A DNA stretch of 64,000 nucleotides from Sphingomonas sp. JC676. Its GTDB lineage: Bacteria; Pseudomonadota; Alphaproteobacteria; Sphingomonadales; Sphingomonadaceae. This document shows, one piece after another, positions 56,806-64,000 of this stretch. The translations under genes and the position numbers were made by a program. The notes beneath the pieces are model-generated. The model had not been told where the DNA came from. It made no database searches and saw nothing but the letters and a program-made list of their open reading frames with translations. Location of the stretch: positions 62,001 to 126,000 of the forward strand of contig NZ_JACTGR010000005.1 of assembly GCF_014489075.1 (NCBI RefSeq), in the 5' to 3' direction. Positions within the stretch are counted from its first letter, which is position 1. The number at the start of each line of letters is the position of its first letter.

Positions 56806-59346
56806 TCACTCCTTCGCGGCTGCCTTCTTGGCCGCTGCCTTTTTCGCGGGCGCCTTCTTCTTTGGTGCGGCCTTTTTCTTGCCCTTGCCCTTGGCGGGTC
56901 CGGCGGCAGCGCGGGCGTCGATCAGCTGCGCGGCCTCTTCCAACGTGAGCTGGTCCTTGTCGATCGACTTGGGCAGGGTCGCGTTGGTCTCGCCATCGGT
57001 GACATAGGCGCCGTAGCGCCCTTCCATCAGCTTGATCTCCGCCTCGGTGCGCGGATGCTTGCCGAGCATTTTGAGCGGCTCGCGCGACGCGCCGCGAGCG
57101 GGACGGCCGCCATTCGCCGCCGCTTCGGCGAGCTTGACCACCGCCGCGTTCATGCCCGTCTCGAACACCTCGGCGGTCGACTGGAGCCGGGCGTACTTGC
57201 CGTCATGCGCCAGATAGGGGCCGTAGCGGCCGATCGACGCGGTGATCGGATTGCCGGTTTCCGGATGATTGCCGATCGTGCGCGGCAGCTTGAGCAGCTT
57301 GAGCGCCCATTCGAGATCGAGCTCGATATCCTTGGGGATCGACGCACGCGCCGCTTCCTTGCCTTCGCCGAGCTGGATGTACGGCCCGAAACGGCCCGAC
57401 TTGCGCTCGACCGGCAGGCCGGTGTCGGGATCGTTGCCGAGCACTTCCGGGCCGGTGGATTCGTCCCCCTCACCGCCCGGCTGGGCGAAGCGGCGGGTAT
57501 ATTTGCACTCGGGATAGTTCGAGCAGGCGATGAACGCGCCGAACTTGCCGCCGCGCAGCGCCAGTCGCCCCGTGCCGCAGACCTGGCAGAGCCGCGGATC
57601 GCTGCCGTCCGCCTTGGGCGGGAAGAGATAGGGTTCGAGGAACTGGTCGAGCGCCGCGGTGATGTCCGACGGCTTCTGCTCCATCACCTCTGCTGTGCGC
57701 GGCTTGAAGTCCTTCCAGAACGCCTCGAGCACCGCCTGCCATGCGGCGCGGCCGCCCGAGACCTCGTCGAGCTCGTCCTCGAGGCCGGCGGTGAAGTCGT
57801 AATTGACGTATTTCTGGAAGAAGCGTTCGAGGAACGCGGTCAACAGCCGGCCGCTCTCCTCGGCGAAGAAGCGGTTCTTCTCGATGCGGACATAAGCGCG
57901 GTCCTTGAGCACCTGGATGATCGAGGCATAGGTCGACGGGCGGCCGATGCCGAGCTCCTCCAGCCGCTTGACCAGCGAGGCTTCGGAGAAGCGCGGTGGC
58001 GGCTGGGTGAAATGCTGCTCGGCGTTGACCGCCTTCTTGGCCGGGGAATCGCCCGTGCTCATCCGCGGCAGGCGGCGGCTGTCCTCGTCGCCCTCGTCGT
58101 CCTTACCTTCCTCGTAGAGCGCGAGATAGCCGGGGAAGAGCACGACCTGGCCGGTGGCGCGCAGGCCATGCTGGCCGCTGCCGTCCTCGAGATCGACGGT
58201 GGTGCGCTCCATCCGCGCCGACTGCATCTGGCTGGCGAGCGCGCGCTTCCAGATCAGGTCATACAGCCGGGCATGATCGCCCGAGCCCGCCTTGTCCTTG
58301 GAGAAATCGGTCGGCCGGATCGCCTCATGGGCTTCCTGGGCGTTCTTCGCTTTGGTGGTGTACATCCGCGGCTTGTCGGGCACGTAGCTGCCGTCATAGC
58401 GGATGGCGACCGCCTTGCGCGCCTCCTGGATGGCGTCGCCGTCCATCTGGACGCCGTCGGTCCGCATGTAGGTGATCGCGCCGTCCTCGTAGAGCGCCTG
58501 GGCGATCCGCATCGTGTGGCTGGCCGAGAAGCCGAGCTTGCGTGCAGCCTCCTGCTGAAGCGTCGAGGTGGTGAACGGCGGCGGCGGATTGCGCGTCGCG
58601 GGCTTGGTCTCGACCGAGACGATCGCGAAACGGCCTTCCTCGACGGCCTTCTTCGCGGCTTCGGCCGACTTGCCGTCGCCGATCGTCAGGCGATCGATCT
58701 TGTCGCCCTTATACTTGACCAGCCGCGCCTGGAACGGCGTGCCGTCCTGCTCCATGTCGGCGATGACCGACCAATATTCCTGCGCGGTGAAGCTTTCGAT
58801 CTCGCGCTCGCGCTCGACAATCAGCCGGAGCGCGACCGACTGGACGCGGCCCGCCGACTTGGCGCCGGGCAGCTTGCGCCACAGCACCGGCGAGAGGGTG
58901 AAGCCCACCAGATAATCGAGAGCGCGGCGGGCGCGATAGGCATCGATCAGATCGGTATCGAGCTCGCGCGGATGCTGCATCGCGTAGAGGATCGCCGGCT
59001 TGGTGATCGCGTTGAAGGTGACTCGCTCGACTTCCTTGGGCAGCGCCTTCTTGTTGCGGAGCACCTCCTGGACGTGCCACGAGATCGCCTCGCCCTCGCG
59101 GTCAGGGTCGGTCGCGAGGATCAGCCGGTCGGCGGTCTTGGCGAGATCGGAGATCGCCTTGAGCTGCTTCGACTTGTCGGCATAGGTCTCCCATTCCATC
59201 GCGAACCCCTCGTCGGGGTTCACCGATCCGTCGCGCGCGGGCAGATCGCGGACATGGCCGTAGGAGGCGAGGACCCGATAGTCCTTGCCGAGATATTTCT
59301 CGATGGTCTTCGCCTTGGCGGGCGACTCTACGATGACAAGCTGCAT
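56806..59346 (-). CDS. topA: DNA topoisomerase I
   Basis: 846 residues. Relaxes negative supercoils. TOPRIM domain (IVESPAKAKTI at 4-14, then ATDPDREGEAISWH), type IA domains with the catalytic Tyr in ITYMRTDG, then zinc-finger-like CQVCGTGRL / CSNYPECKY and several C-terminal repeat domains with GRYGPYL and GRYGAYVTDG. A Lys/Ala-rich tail (about 815-846) may bind DNA. The start at 59346 matches the family (MQLVIVESPAK); a GTG at 59367 is possible. Confidence 0.95.
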   Translation of the reverse strand: MQLVIVESPAKAKTIEKYLGKDYRVLASYGHVRDLPARDGSVNPDEGFAMEWETYADKSKQLKAISDLAKTADRLILATDPDREGEAISWHVQEVLRNKKALPKEVERVTFNAITKPAILYAMQHPRELDTDLIDAYRARRALDYLVGFTLSPVLWRKLPGAKSAGRVQSVALRLIVEREREIESFTAQEYWSVIADMEQDGTPFQARLVKYKGDKIDRLTIGDGKSAEAAKKAVEEGRFAIVSVETKPATRNPPPPFTTSTLQQEAARKLGFSASHTMRIAQALYEDGAITYMRTDGVQMDGDAIQEARKAVAIRYDGSYVPDKPRMYTTKAKNAQEAHEAIRPTDFSKDKAGSGDHARLYDLIWKRALASQMQSARMERTTVDLEDGSGQHGLRATGQVVLFPGYLALYEEGKDDEGDEDSRRLPRMSTGDSPAKKAVNAEQHFTQPPPRFSEASLVKRLEELGIGRPSTYASIIQVLKDRAYVRIEKNRFFAEESGRLLTAFLERFFQKYVNYDFTAGLEDELDEVSGGRAAWQAVLEAFWKDFKPRTAEVMEQKPSDITAALDQFLEPYLFPPKADGSDPRLCQVCGTGRLALRGGKFGAFIACSNYPECKYTRRFAQPGGEGDESTGPEVLGNDPDTGLPVERKSGRFGPYIQLGEGKEAARASIPKDIELDLEWALKLLKLPRTIGNHPETGNPITASIGRYGPYLAHDGKYARLQSTAEVFETGMNAAVVKLAEAAANGGRPARGASREPLKMLGKHPRTEAEIKLMEGRYGAYVTDGETNATLPKSIDKDQLTLEEAAQLIDARAAAGPAKGKGKKKAAPKKKAPAKKAAAKKAAAKE

Positions 59347-59435
59347 GGATTTGGTGTCTAACCTCACGTGTACGCGTACGAGGGTGGTTATGCCCGCTCG
59401 GGTTCGTCAAGCGGTTCCGGTTTCGGAGGGTTTAG

Positions 59436-59948
59436 ATGATGCGCACTTTCGCGACTGCAATGGTCCTGGCTTTCGTGGCTCCGAATGAGCGGCTCGTGAT
59501 GCCCATGCCCGAAGGCTTTGTCGTGGGACATCGGGAAACCGCGCAATCGGGCACGATCGAGGAGCGCATACCTCGGGGCGAGACGGTCGAGAAGTGGTCG
59601 CGGATGATCACGATCCTCAAAATCAACACCGGCGCTGACGCGGCCACCTATGCCACGAACTTCGAGGCCACCATCAAGAATGCTTGTCCGGGCACGAAGG
59701 CGATGCACATAGCGGCCACCACGGCCGGACATCCGTCGATTGAGGGGCGGATGGATTGCCCGCGCAATCCCTCGACCGGCCAGCCCGAGACCTTCTTCTT
59801 CCGCGTCCTGAGCAGCGGAGGTGCGATCCACATGGTCCAGGTCGCCTTTCGCCACGTCCCCGATGCGAAGGAGACGGGCTGGGCTCGGGTGCAGATCCAA
59901 GGCGCGACATTCTGCACGGCCGGATCGCGCGAGGGCGTCTGCCGATAG
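59436..59948 (+). CDS. Hypothetical protein, possibly secreted
   Basis: 170 residues. A short hydrophobic N-terminus (about 3-16) may be a weak signal or anchor. Four cysteines in the second half (KNACPG, RMDCPR, TFCTAG, GVCR) suggest disulfides in the periplasm. GGAGG lies six bases before the ATG. It is on the plus strand between topA and dprA, opposite to both. I do not recognise a family. Confidence 0.6.
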   Translation: MMRTFATAMVLAFVAPNERLVMPMPEGFVVGHRETAQSGTIEERIPRGETVEKWSRMITILKINTGADAATYATNFEATIKNACPGTKAMHIAATTAGHPSIEGRMDCPRNPSTGQPETFFFRVLSSGGAIHMVQVAFRHVPDAKETGWARVQIQGATFCTAGSREGVCR

Positions 59949-59998
59949 ATAAGCGCCGCCGATCCCATTCAGATGGAGCGGGACGCAACCTCACCGGC

Positions 59999-60649
59999 TC
60001 ATGCGAAAACCTGTTCGAGGTCGTCCGGAACACGGCTGATCGCAAGGTAGATCGCGATCGAGAGATACCAGCTCAGGATCAGCCAGGCATAGACGAACAG
60101 GTTAAGTCCTAGCGCCTCGATTGGACCGGCAAACTCTGGAAAAAGGCCCTCGGCCACGCCGACACCGATAATGCCCAGCAAGGGCAGGAGCGAAAATAGA
60201 TAGGCGATCGTGATCGGCATGACGTAGCCATTGGTGCGCCGCCAGCTCTCGCCCATGCTCTCGATCGGACCGCTTTCCTCGGCGATCAACACCGAGACGC
60301 TCGGCGACCAGCGCATTGCCAGATAGATGCCCGGCAGCACCAACAACACCAGCCCCACCAATATGCCCAGGTTCGTCAGAATCGACAGGCCGATAAATCC
60401 CACTCCAGCACCGTGCGAGATGCGTTGTACGACGCCGAGACGATCGAGCGCGCTCTTGGTCAGTATGAATTGCGCCAGCGCACCTGCGATACCCAGCGGA
60501 AGATTGGTGTAGCTTCCCGGCTGCAGCATATCGAATATTGTGGCGATCGCGACCAACCCGACGAACGCCGCCGTCGCCGCCGCCGCATTGTTCCGCAACA
60601 ACGTGAGCGTCGCGCCGACCAGCCCGCCTGGGCTTATCCGTTCTTCCAT
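59999..60649 (-). CDS. Polytopic membrane protein (glycerophosphoryl diester phosphodiesterase membrane domain-like)
   Basis: 216 residues with about five or six membrane segments. RWSPSVSVLIAEESGPIESMGESWRRT is a family-like loop of the uncharacterised GDPD membrane-domain/DUF7847 group: AE-x-G-x-x-x-S-M-x-x-S-W. Split here as RWSPSVSVLIAEE and SMGESWRRTNG. Starts 10 bases after the dprA stop, so it is the last gene of plsY-dprA. Function unknown. Confidence 0.7.
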   Translation of the reverse strand: MEERISPGGLVGATLTLLRNNAAAATAAFVGLVAIATIFDMLQPGSYTNLPLGIAGALAQFILTKSALDRLGVVQRISHGAGVGFIGLSILTNLGILVGLVLLVLPGIYLAMRWSPSVSVLIAEESGPIESMGESWRRTNGYVMPITIAYLFSLLPLLGIIGVGVAEGLFPEFAGPIEALGLNLFVYAWLILSWYLSIAIYLAISRVPDDLEQVFA

Positions 60650-60659
60650 TTGCCCCCCG

Positions 60660-61742
60660 TCAATCGATACGGCTAATTCGCGCCCCGGCATGCCGTTCCA
60701 GCCGTCCCGCCAGCTCAAGTTCCAGCAGCACCGTCTGCACCACAGCCGGCGCCAGCCCGGACTGGCGGATCAACTCGTCCACCGAAACCGGCACCGGACC
60801 CAGCAGGCCGGTGACCACGCGGCGGTCGGCATCGCTCGCATCCTCGGGCGGCGGGCCTTCGAAACCATGCGCCGGCGCGCGCACGGCGCGCGGATCGATC
60901 GGGCGGACCATCTCGAGGATATCGTCGACCGATTGCACCAGGGTCGCGCCCTCGCGGATCAGCAGGTTGCAGCCCTGCGCGCGCGGATCGAGCGGGGAGC
61001 CGGGAACGGCCATCACGTCGCGCGCCGCTTCGGCGGCGAGGCGGGCGGTGATCAGCGAGCCCGATTTAGGCGCGGCCTCGACCACCACCGTGCCGACCGC
61101 GAGCCCGGCGATGATGCGGTTGCGCGAGGGGAAGAAGCGCGCGAGCGGCTCGGTACCCGGCGGCTGTTCGGCGAGGAGCAGGCCTTCTGTCGCGACGCGC
61201 TCCTGGAGTTCGCGATTCTCCGGCGGGAAGGTCACGTCGATGCCGCTGGCGATCACCCCGATCGTCCCGCCGCCGATCGCGCCGATATGCGCTGCGGTGT
61301 CGACGCCGCGGGCCAGGCCCGAGACCACGGTCACGCCGGCATCGGCAAGCCCGAGCGCGAGCTGGCGTGCGAACCGGCAGGCGGCGGCGGAAGCGTTGCG
61401 CGCGCCGACCATCGCGATGCAGGTGCGGTGCGCGAGACCGAGATCGCCGCGCAGGATCAACGCGGGCGGCGCCGTCTCCAACTCGGCGAGCAGCGCGGGA
61501 TAGTCGGGATCGCCCAAGAAGACGTAGCGCGCGCCGAGCCGCTCGACGGTGGCGATCTCGCGTCGGACGAGCGCCGGATCGGCAATGACCGGCGCCCTGC
61601 CCCCGCCGCGCGCCGCGAGCATCGGCAAGGCCCCCAGCGCTGCCGAGGCGGTGCCGAAACGGGCGAGCAGCTGACGATAGCTGATCGGGCCGATATTGGC
61701 GGAGCGCAGCAATCGGAGCCGCGCCTCGCGGCTGTCACTCAC
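60660..61742 (-). CDS. dprA: DNA-processing protein DprA
   Basis: 360 residues from a GTG start. Loads RecA on incoming single-stranded DNA during transformation. Order: N-terminal SAM-like helices (1-80), a Rossmann DNA-binding core with MVGARNAS and SGLARGVDTAAH, then a C-terminal winged helix (about 290-350) with DELIRQSGLAPAVVQTVLLEL. Overlaps the plsY stop by eight bases. Confidence 0.92.
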   Translation of the reverse strand: MSDSREARLRLLRSANIGPISYRQLLARFGTASAALGALPMLAARGGGRAPVIADPALVRREIATVERLGARYVFLGDPDYPALLAELETAPPALILRGDLGLAHRTCIAMVGARNASAAACRFARQLALGLADAGVTVVSGLARGVDTAAHIGAIGGGTIGVIASGIDVTFPPENRELQERVATEGLLLAEQPPGTEPLARFFPSRNRIIAGLAVGTVVVEAAPKSGSLITARLAAEAARDVMAVPGSPLDPRAQGCNLLIREGATLVQSVDDILEMVRPIDPRAVRAPAHGFEGPPPEDASDADRRVVTGLLGPVPVSVDELIRQSGLAPAVVQTVLLELELAGRLERHAGARISRID

Positions 61743-62340
61743 TTTTCTTGCCGATGCGCGGCTCAGTGCCGCTCAGCAGGCGATCGATATTCTCGCGGTG
61801 CTTCCACAACACGATCAGCGCCAGCGCGAGCAGCATCAGCACCAGATCGATCCGTCCGAAGAAGGCGGCGCTGACCGGCGCGCTGACCGCGGCGCTGATT
61901 CCCGCCAGCGACGAAATGCGCAAGACGCCGAGCAGCCCCAGCCAGACGCCGGCATAGACCAGTCCTGAAGGCCAGTGGAGCGCAACGACGATGCCCATCA
62001 GCGTCGCGACGCCCTTGCCGCCGCGGAACTTGAGCCAGACAGGGTAGCAATGGCCGATGAACGCGCCCACGCCGCCGAGGATCGCGGTGCCAGGGAACAG
62101 CTTTTCGGCGAGCAGCACCGCAGCCGCGCCCTTGGCGAGATCGAGCAGCAAGGTCGCCGCCGCCAGCCCCTTGCGGCCGGTGCGCAGCACATTGGTGGCG
62201 CCGATATTGCCCGAGCCGATCTGCCGCAGATCGCCCGCGCCAGCCCATTGGGTGAGCAGCACGCCGAACGGAATCGAACCGAGCAGATAGCCGATCAGGA
62301 TCGCCGCGGTGGGACCCAGCCAGAGTATGTTGCTTTGCAC
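61735..62340 (-). CDS. plsY: Acyl-phosphate:glycerol-3-phosphate acyltransferase
   Basis: 201 residues from a GTG start. Makes lysophosphatidic acid from acyl-phosphate, the first committed step of phospholipid synthesis. Five membrane helices with the conserved loops GSIPFGVLL, SGNIGATNVLR and KFRGGKGVATLMG. GGGGGA precedes the start. Followed with overlap by dprA. Divergent from murI. Confidence 0.93.
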   Translation of the reverse strand: MQSNILWLGPTAAILIGYLLGSIPFGVLLTQWAGAGDLRQIGSGNIGATNVLRTGRKGLAAATLLLDLAKGAAAVLLAEKLFPGTAILGGVGAFIGHCYPVWLKFRGGKGVATLMGIVVALHWPSGLVYAGVWLGLLGVLRISSLAGISAAVSAPVSAAFFGRIDLVLMLLALALIVLWKHRENIDRLLSGTEPRIGKKSE

Positions 62341-62421
62341 GGGTCCCCCTTGCTTGCCTCCAAGCTAGGCGCTCCGTTAAGCGCGTGCAACAATCTGGGT
62401 TTGCTGGACCGATCGTTTCCA

Positions 62422-63219
62422 ATGACAGACACGCGGCCATTGCTGTTCTTCGATTCCGGTGTTGGCGGGCTTTCGGTGCTCGCGCCGGCGGCAAAGCTGC
62501 TGCCCCGGGCGCCTCTGGTCTATGTCGCGGACTCGGCGGGCTTCCCCTATGGCACGCGCAGCGAAAGCGAGATCGCGGCGCGCGTGCCGGCTTTGCTCGG
62601 GCGGCTGGCCGAGCGCTTCGATCCGCGGCTGATCGTGATCGCCTGCAACACGGCGTCGACGATCGCGCTGGCGGTGGTGCGCGCGGCGCTCGACGTGCCG
62701 ATTGTCGGCACCGTGCCGGCGATCAAGCCCGCCGCTTTGCTGAGCGAGACGCGGGTGATCGGCGTGCTCGGCACCGCTGCGACGGTGCGCCAGCCCTATG
62801 TCGACGATCTCGCCGCGCGCTTCGCCGGCGACTGCCTTGTGCTGCGCCACGGATCGGCCGAATTGGTCGAGATGGCCGAGGCGAAGCTGGCCGGCACCGC
62901 GCCGGATCCGGCGCGGCTACGTGGCGTGCTGGATGGACTATTCGGGCAGCCGGGCGGCGACCGGCTCGACGTGATCGTCAATGCCTGCACGCATTTCCCG
63001 CTGCTCGAGGCTGAGCTTGCCGCGGCGGCGCCGCACCCGGTGCGCTTTGTCGATGGCGGCTCCGGCATCGCGCGGCGCATCGCGCATCTCACCGAGGGGC
63101 AGCAATGGCCCGAGCACCCCGCGCCGGGGCGAGCGGTGTTCACGGCATTGAACGAGGAAATGCGGGCGCTGGGCCCGGCGCTGGCGCGCTACGGGCTGGC
63201 GAGCGTCGAGTCGCTCTAG
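62422..63219 (+). CDS. murI: Glutamate racemase
   Basis: 265 residues. Supplies D-glutamate for peptidoglycan. The two catalytic cysteines are in IACNTASTIAL (about 74) and NACTHFPLL (about 185), and the substrate loop DSGVGGLSV is at 9-17. The ATG at 62422 gives this N-terminus; the frame runs open much further left, through plsY, which is not coding on this strand. Ends four bases into the convergent small gene. Confidence 0.94.
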   Translation: MTDTRPLLFFDSGVGGLSVLAPAAKLLPRAPLVYVADSAGFPYGTRSESEIAARVPALLGRLAERFDPRLIVIACNTASTIALAVVRAALDVPIVGTVPAIKPAALLSETRVIGVLGTAATVRQPYVDDLAARFAGDCLVLRHGSAELVEMAEAKLAGTAPDPARLRGVLDGLFGQPGGDRLDVIVNACTHFPLLEAELAAAAPHPVRFVDGGSGIARRIAHLTEGQQWPEHPAPGRAVFTALNEEMRALGPALARYGLASVESL

Positions 63220-63383
63220 GACTGCGCCATCGTCGGAATCATCGATACGTCGCGTAGCATCGCCGAATAGCGATTGGCCATCTCCAGATGGATGCGCCTC
63301 GCGGTGCTGTCATCGCTTCGCTCGGCGTTCTCGCGTTCCTGACGCTCACGTCGCCGATAATATTCCACATCCCTGATGCTCAT
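63216..63383 (-). CDS. Small charged cytosolic protein
   Basis: 55 residues: MSIRDVEYYRRRERQEREN, then a polar helix with HLEMANRYSAMLR. Very charged, no membrane segment. Small proteins of this pattern occur in sphingomonads, from recall; function unknown. The start is taken at 63383 by its resemblance to those. Stop overlaps the murI stop by four bases. The gap to hemA follows upstream. Confidence 0.55.
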   Translation of the reverse strand: MSIRDVEYYRRRERQERENAERSDDSTARRIHLEMANRYSAMLRDVSMIPTMAQS

Positions 63384-63709
63384 TACGCTGCTCCGTTCGC
63401 AAGCGGGAGCACAAACCGGTCTCTCAGCCGCGGCCATGCTTGAAAGCAGTGAGTCGTCCGCGATGTCGTTTTTATACCATAGCACAAGGCGAGTCGTACT
63501 GATCCACATCATCATTTGCGACGAGCCGTTGGGTTTGCAGGGAACTTTACCGCTAACATGTTTTGGCTTGCTTCAGACCGGTGTCGCTACTGTGACGGAA
63601 CTTGCCATTGTCGCGCGGCGGCCTCTGCGACGAAGAAGCGCCGATTTAGACAATTTGCCCACCCATCTGTTCTAGAAATCCGCATTTTTTGAGCGTAGGG
63701 ACGCTGGCC
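63384..63709. other. Intergenic region of 326 bases before hemA
   Basis: Promoters for the small minus-strand gene and for hemA lie here. AT content is higher than the neighbours. An open frame on the plus strand (63376-63675) lacks a ribosome site and looks random. No riboswitch fold recognised. Confidence 0.5.
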
Positions 63710-64000
63710 ATGCGCACGAACGACAGCCCCGCGCCCGCTGTGGACTATTCGCGGGTATTCAATCAGGCGATCGACCGGCTTCATGCCGAAGGGCGCTATC
63801 GCGTATTCATCGACGTTCTGCGCAACAAGGGCGCCTATCCCAATGCGCGCTGCTTCGCCGGGCATAACGGCCCCAAGCCGATCACGGTATGGTGCTCGAA
63901 CGACTATCTCGCGATGGGCCAGCATCCCAAGGTGATCGCGGCGATGGAAGAGGCGCTGCACGACGTGGGCGCCGGCTCGGGCGGTACCCGCAACATCGGC
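63710..64000 (+). CDS. hemA: 5-aminolevulinate synthase, 3' part beyond window
   Basis: 97 codons of the N-terminus, cut by the right edge. PLP enzyme joining glycine and succinyl-CoA, first step of heme in the alphaproteobacterial C4 path. N-terminal YSRVFNQAIDRLHAEGRYRVF, then WCSNDYLAMGQHPKV and the glycine-rich GAGSGGTRNI are diagnostic. No ribosome site is clear; AGGG lies about 11 bases before the ATG. Confidence 0.93.
   Translation, partial: MRTNDSPAPAVDYSRVFNQAIDRLHAEGRYRVFIDVLRNKGAYPNARCFAGHNGPKPITVWCSNDYLAMGQHPKVIAAMEEALHDVGAGSGGTRNIG

Noticed and set aside
57055..59361. 768-codon plus-strand open frame opposite topA
   Set aside because: Antisense shadow; topA has full motif content and the opposite frame has none.
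61975..62421. Long N-terminal extension of murI
   Set aside because: The frame runs antisense to plsY; the glutamate racemase family starts at the ATG at 62422.
63376..63675. 99-codon plus-strand frame before hemA
   Set aside because: Its start overlaps the small minus-strand gene, composition looks random and no ribosome site precedes it.

Overview
The window looks like chromosome from a sphingomonad (Sphingomonadaceae, Alphaproteobacteria). It is GC-rich. It ends in a 5-aminolevulinate synthase gene, the C4 route to heme typical of alphaproteobacteria. It encodes a MipZ-type division-site ATPase, two PEPxxWA-CTERM surface proteins, and several small proteins of a kind I associate with sphingomonads. 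I see no phage, transposase, CRISPR array or rRNA. One tRNA gene, tRNA-Thr(GGT), lies at 44005-44079. Genus assignment is inference from gene content.

Layout. 1-11 kb: amidase (cut by the left edge), a single-domain response regulator divergent from a Crp/Fnr regulator, trhO overlapping a GST, small membrane genes, a GNAT enzyme, xthA, and an OhrR-like MarR regulator divergent from a secreted alpha/beta hydrolase with two TATCGCGATA palindromes between them. 11-20 kb: a UPF0016 Mn2+ exporter behind a yybP-ykoY riboswitch, trmB, an ArsR/SDR divergent pair, a duplicated-domain secreted protein, two degenerate EAL-domain genes, then metK and lnt with a SAM-cycle-like operator. 20-29 kb: OmpA protein, a VOC/PHA/VOC cassette, sorbosone dehydrogenase, katG, and corC-ybeY-phoH. 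29-44 kb: TPR-sulfotransferase, two PEPxxWA-CTERM proteins, oligopeptidase B, spermidine synthase-like protein, a stand-alone mreB, an FAD oxidoreductase, MGMT, TonB, a DSD1-type PLP enzyme and Xaa-Pro aminopeptidase.

44-51 kb: tRNA-Thr; a compact arsenic operon arsI-arsR-aqpS-arsC with overlapping genes; an ACT-like gene with a structured leader; a formaldehyde-detoxification operon (glutathione-dependent formaldehyde dehydrogenase, cupin, S-formylglutathione hydrolase); OsmC, TraB/GumN and DUF1440 genes. 51-64 kb: excalibur protein, DnaQ-like exonuclease, phosphomannomutase, a membrane J-domain gene overlapping mipZ, panC, a Sel1 protein, a dispersed inverted repeat, topA, dprA, plsY, murI and the 5' part of hemA.

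Most of the window is ordinary core genome. No large new system stands out. The parts most worth following are: the riboswitch and its candidate expression platform; the two catalytically degenerate EAL genes beside metK; the arsI-arsR-aqpS-arsC operon, which has no dedicated pump in this window; the coupled J-domain/MipZ pair; the AT-richer 3' end of the aminopeptidase P gene, which overlaps an unlisted 38-44 codon membrane micro-ORF; and the separation of phoH-ybeY-corC from lnt-metK-trmB by accessory genes.
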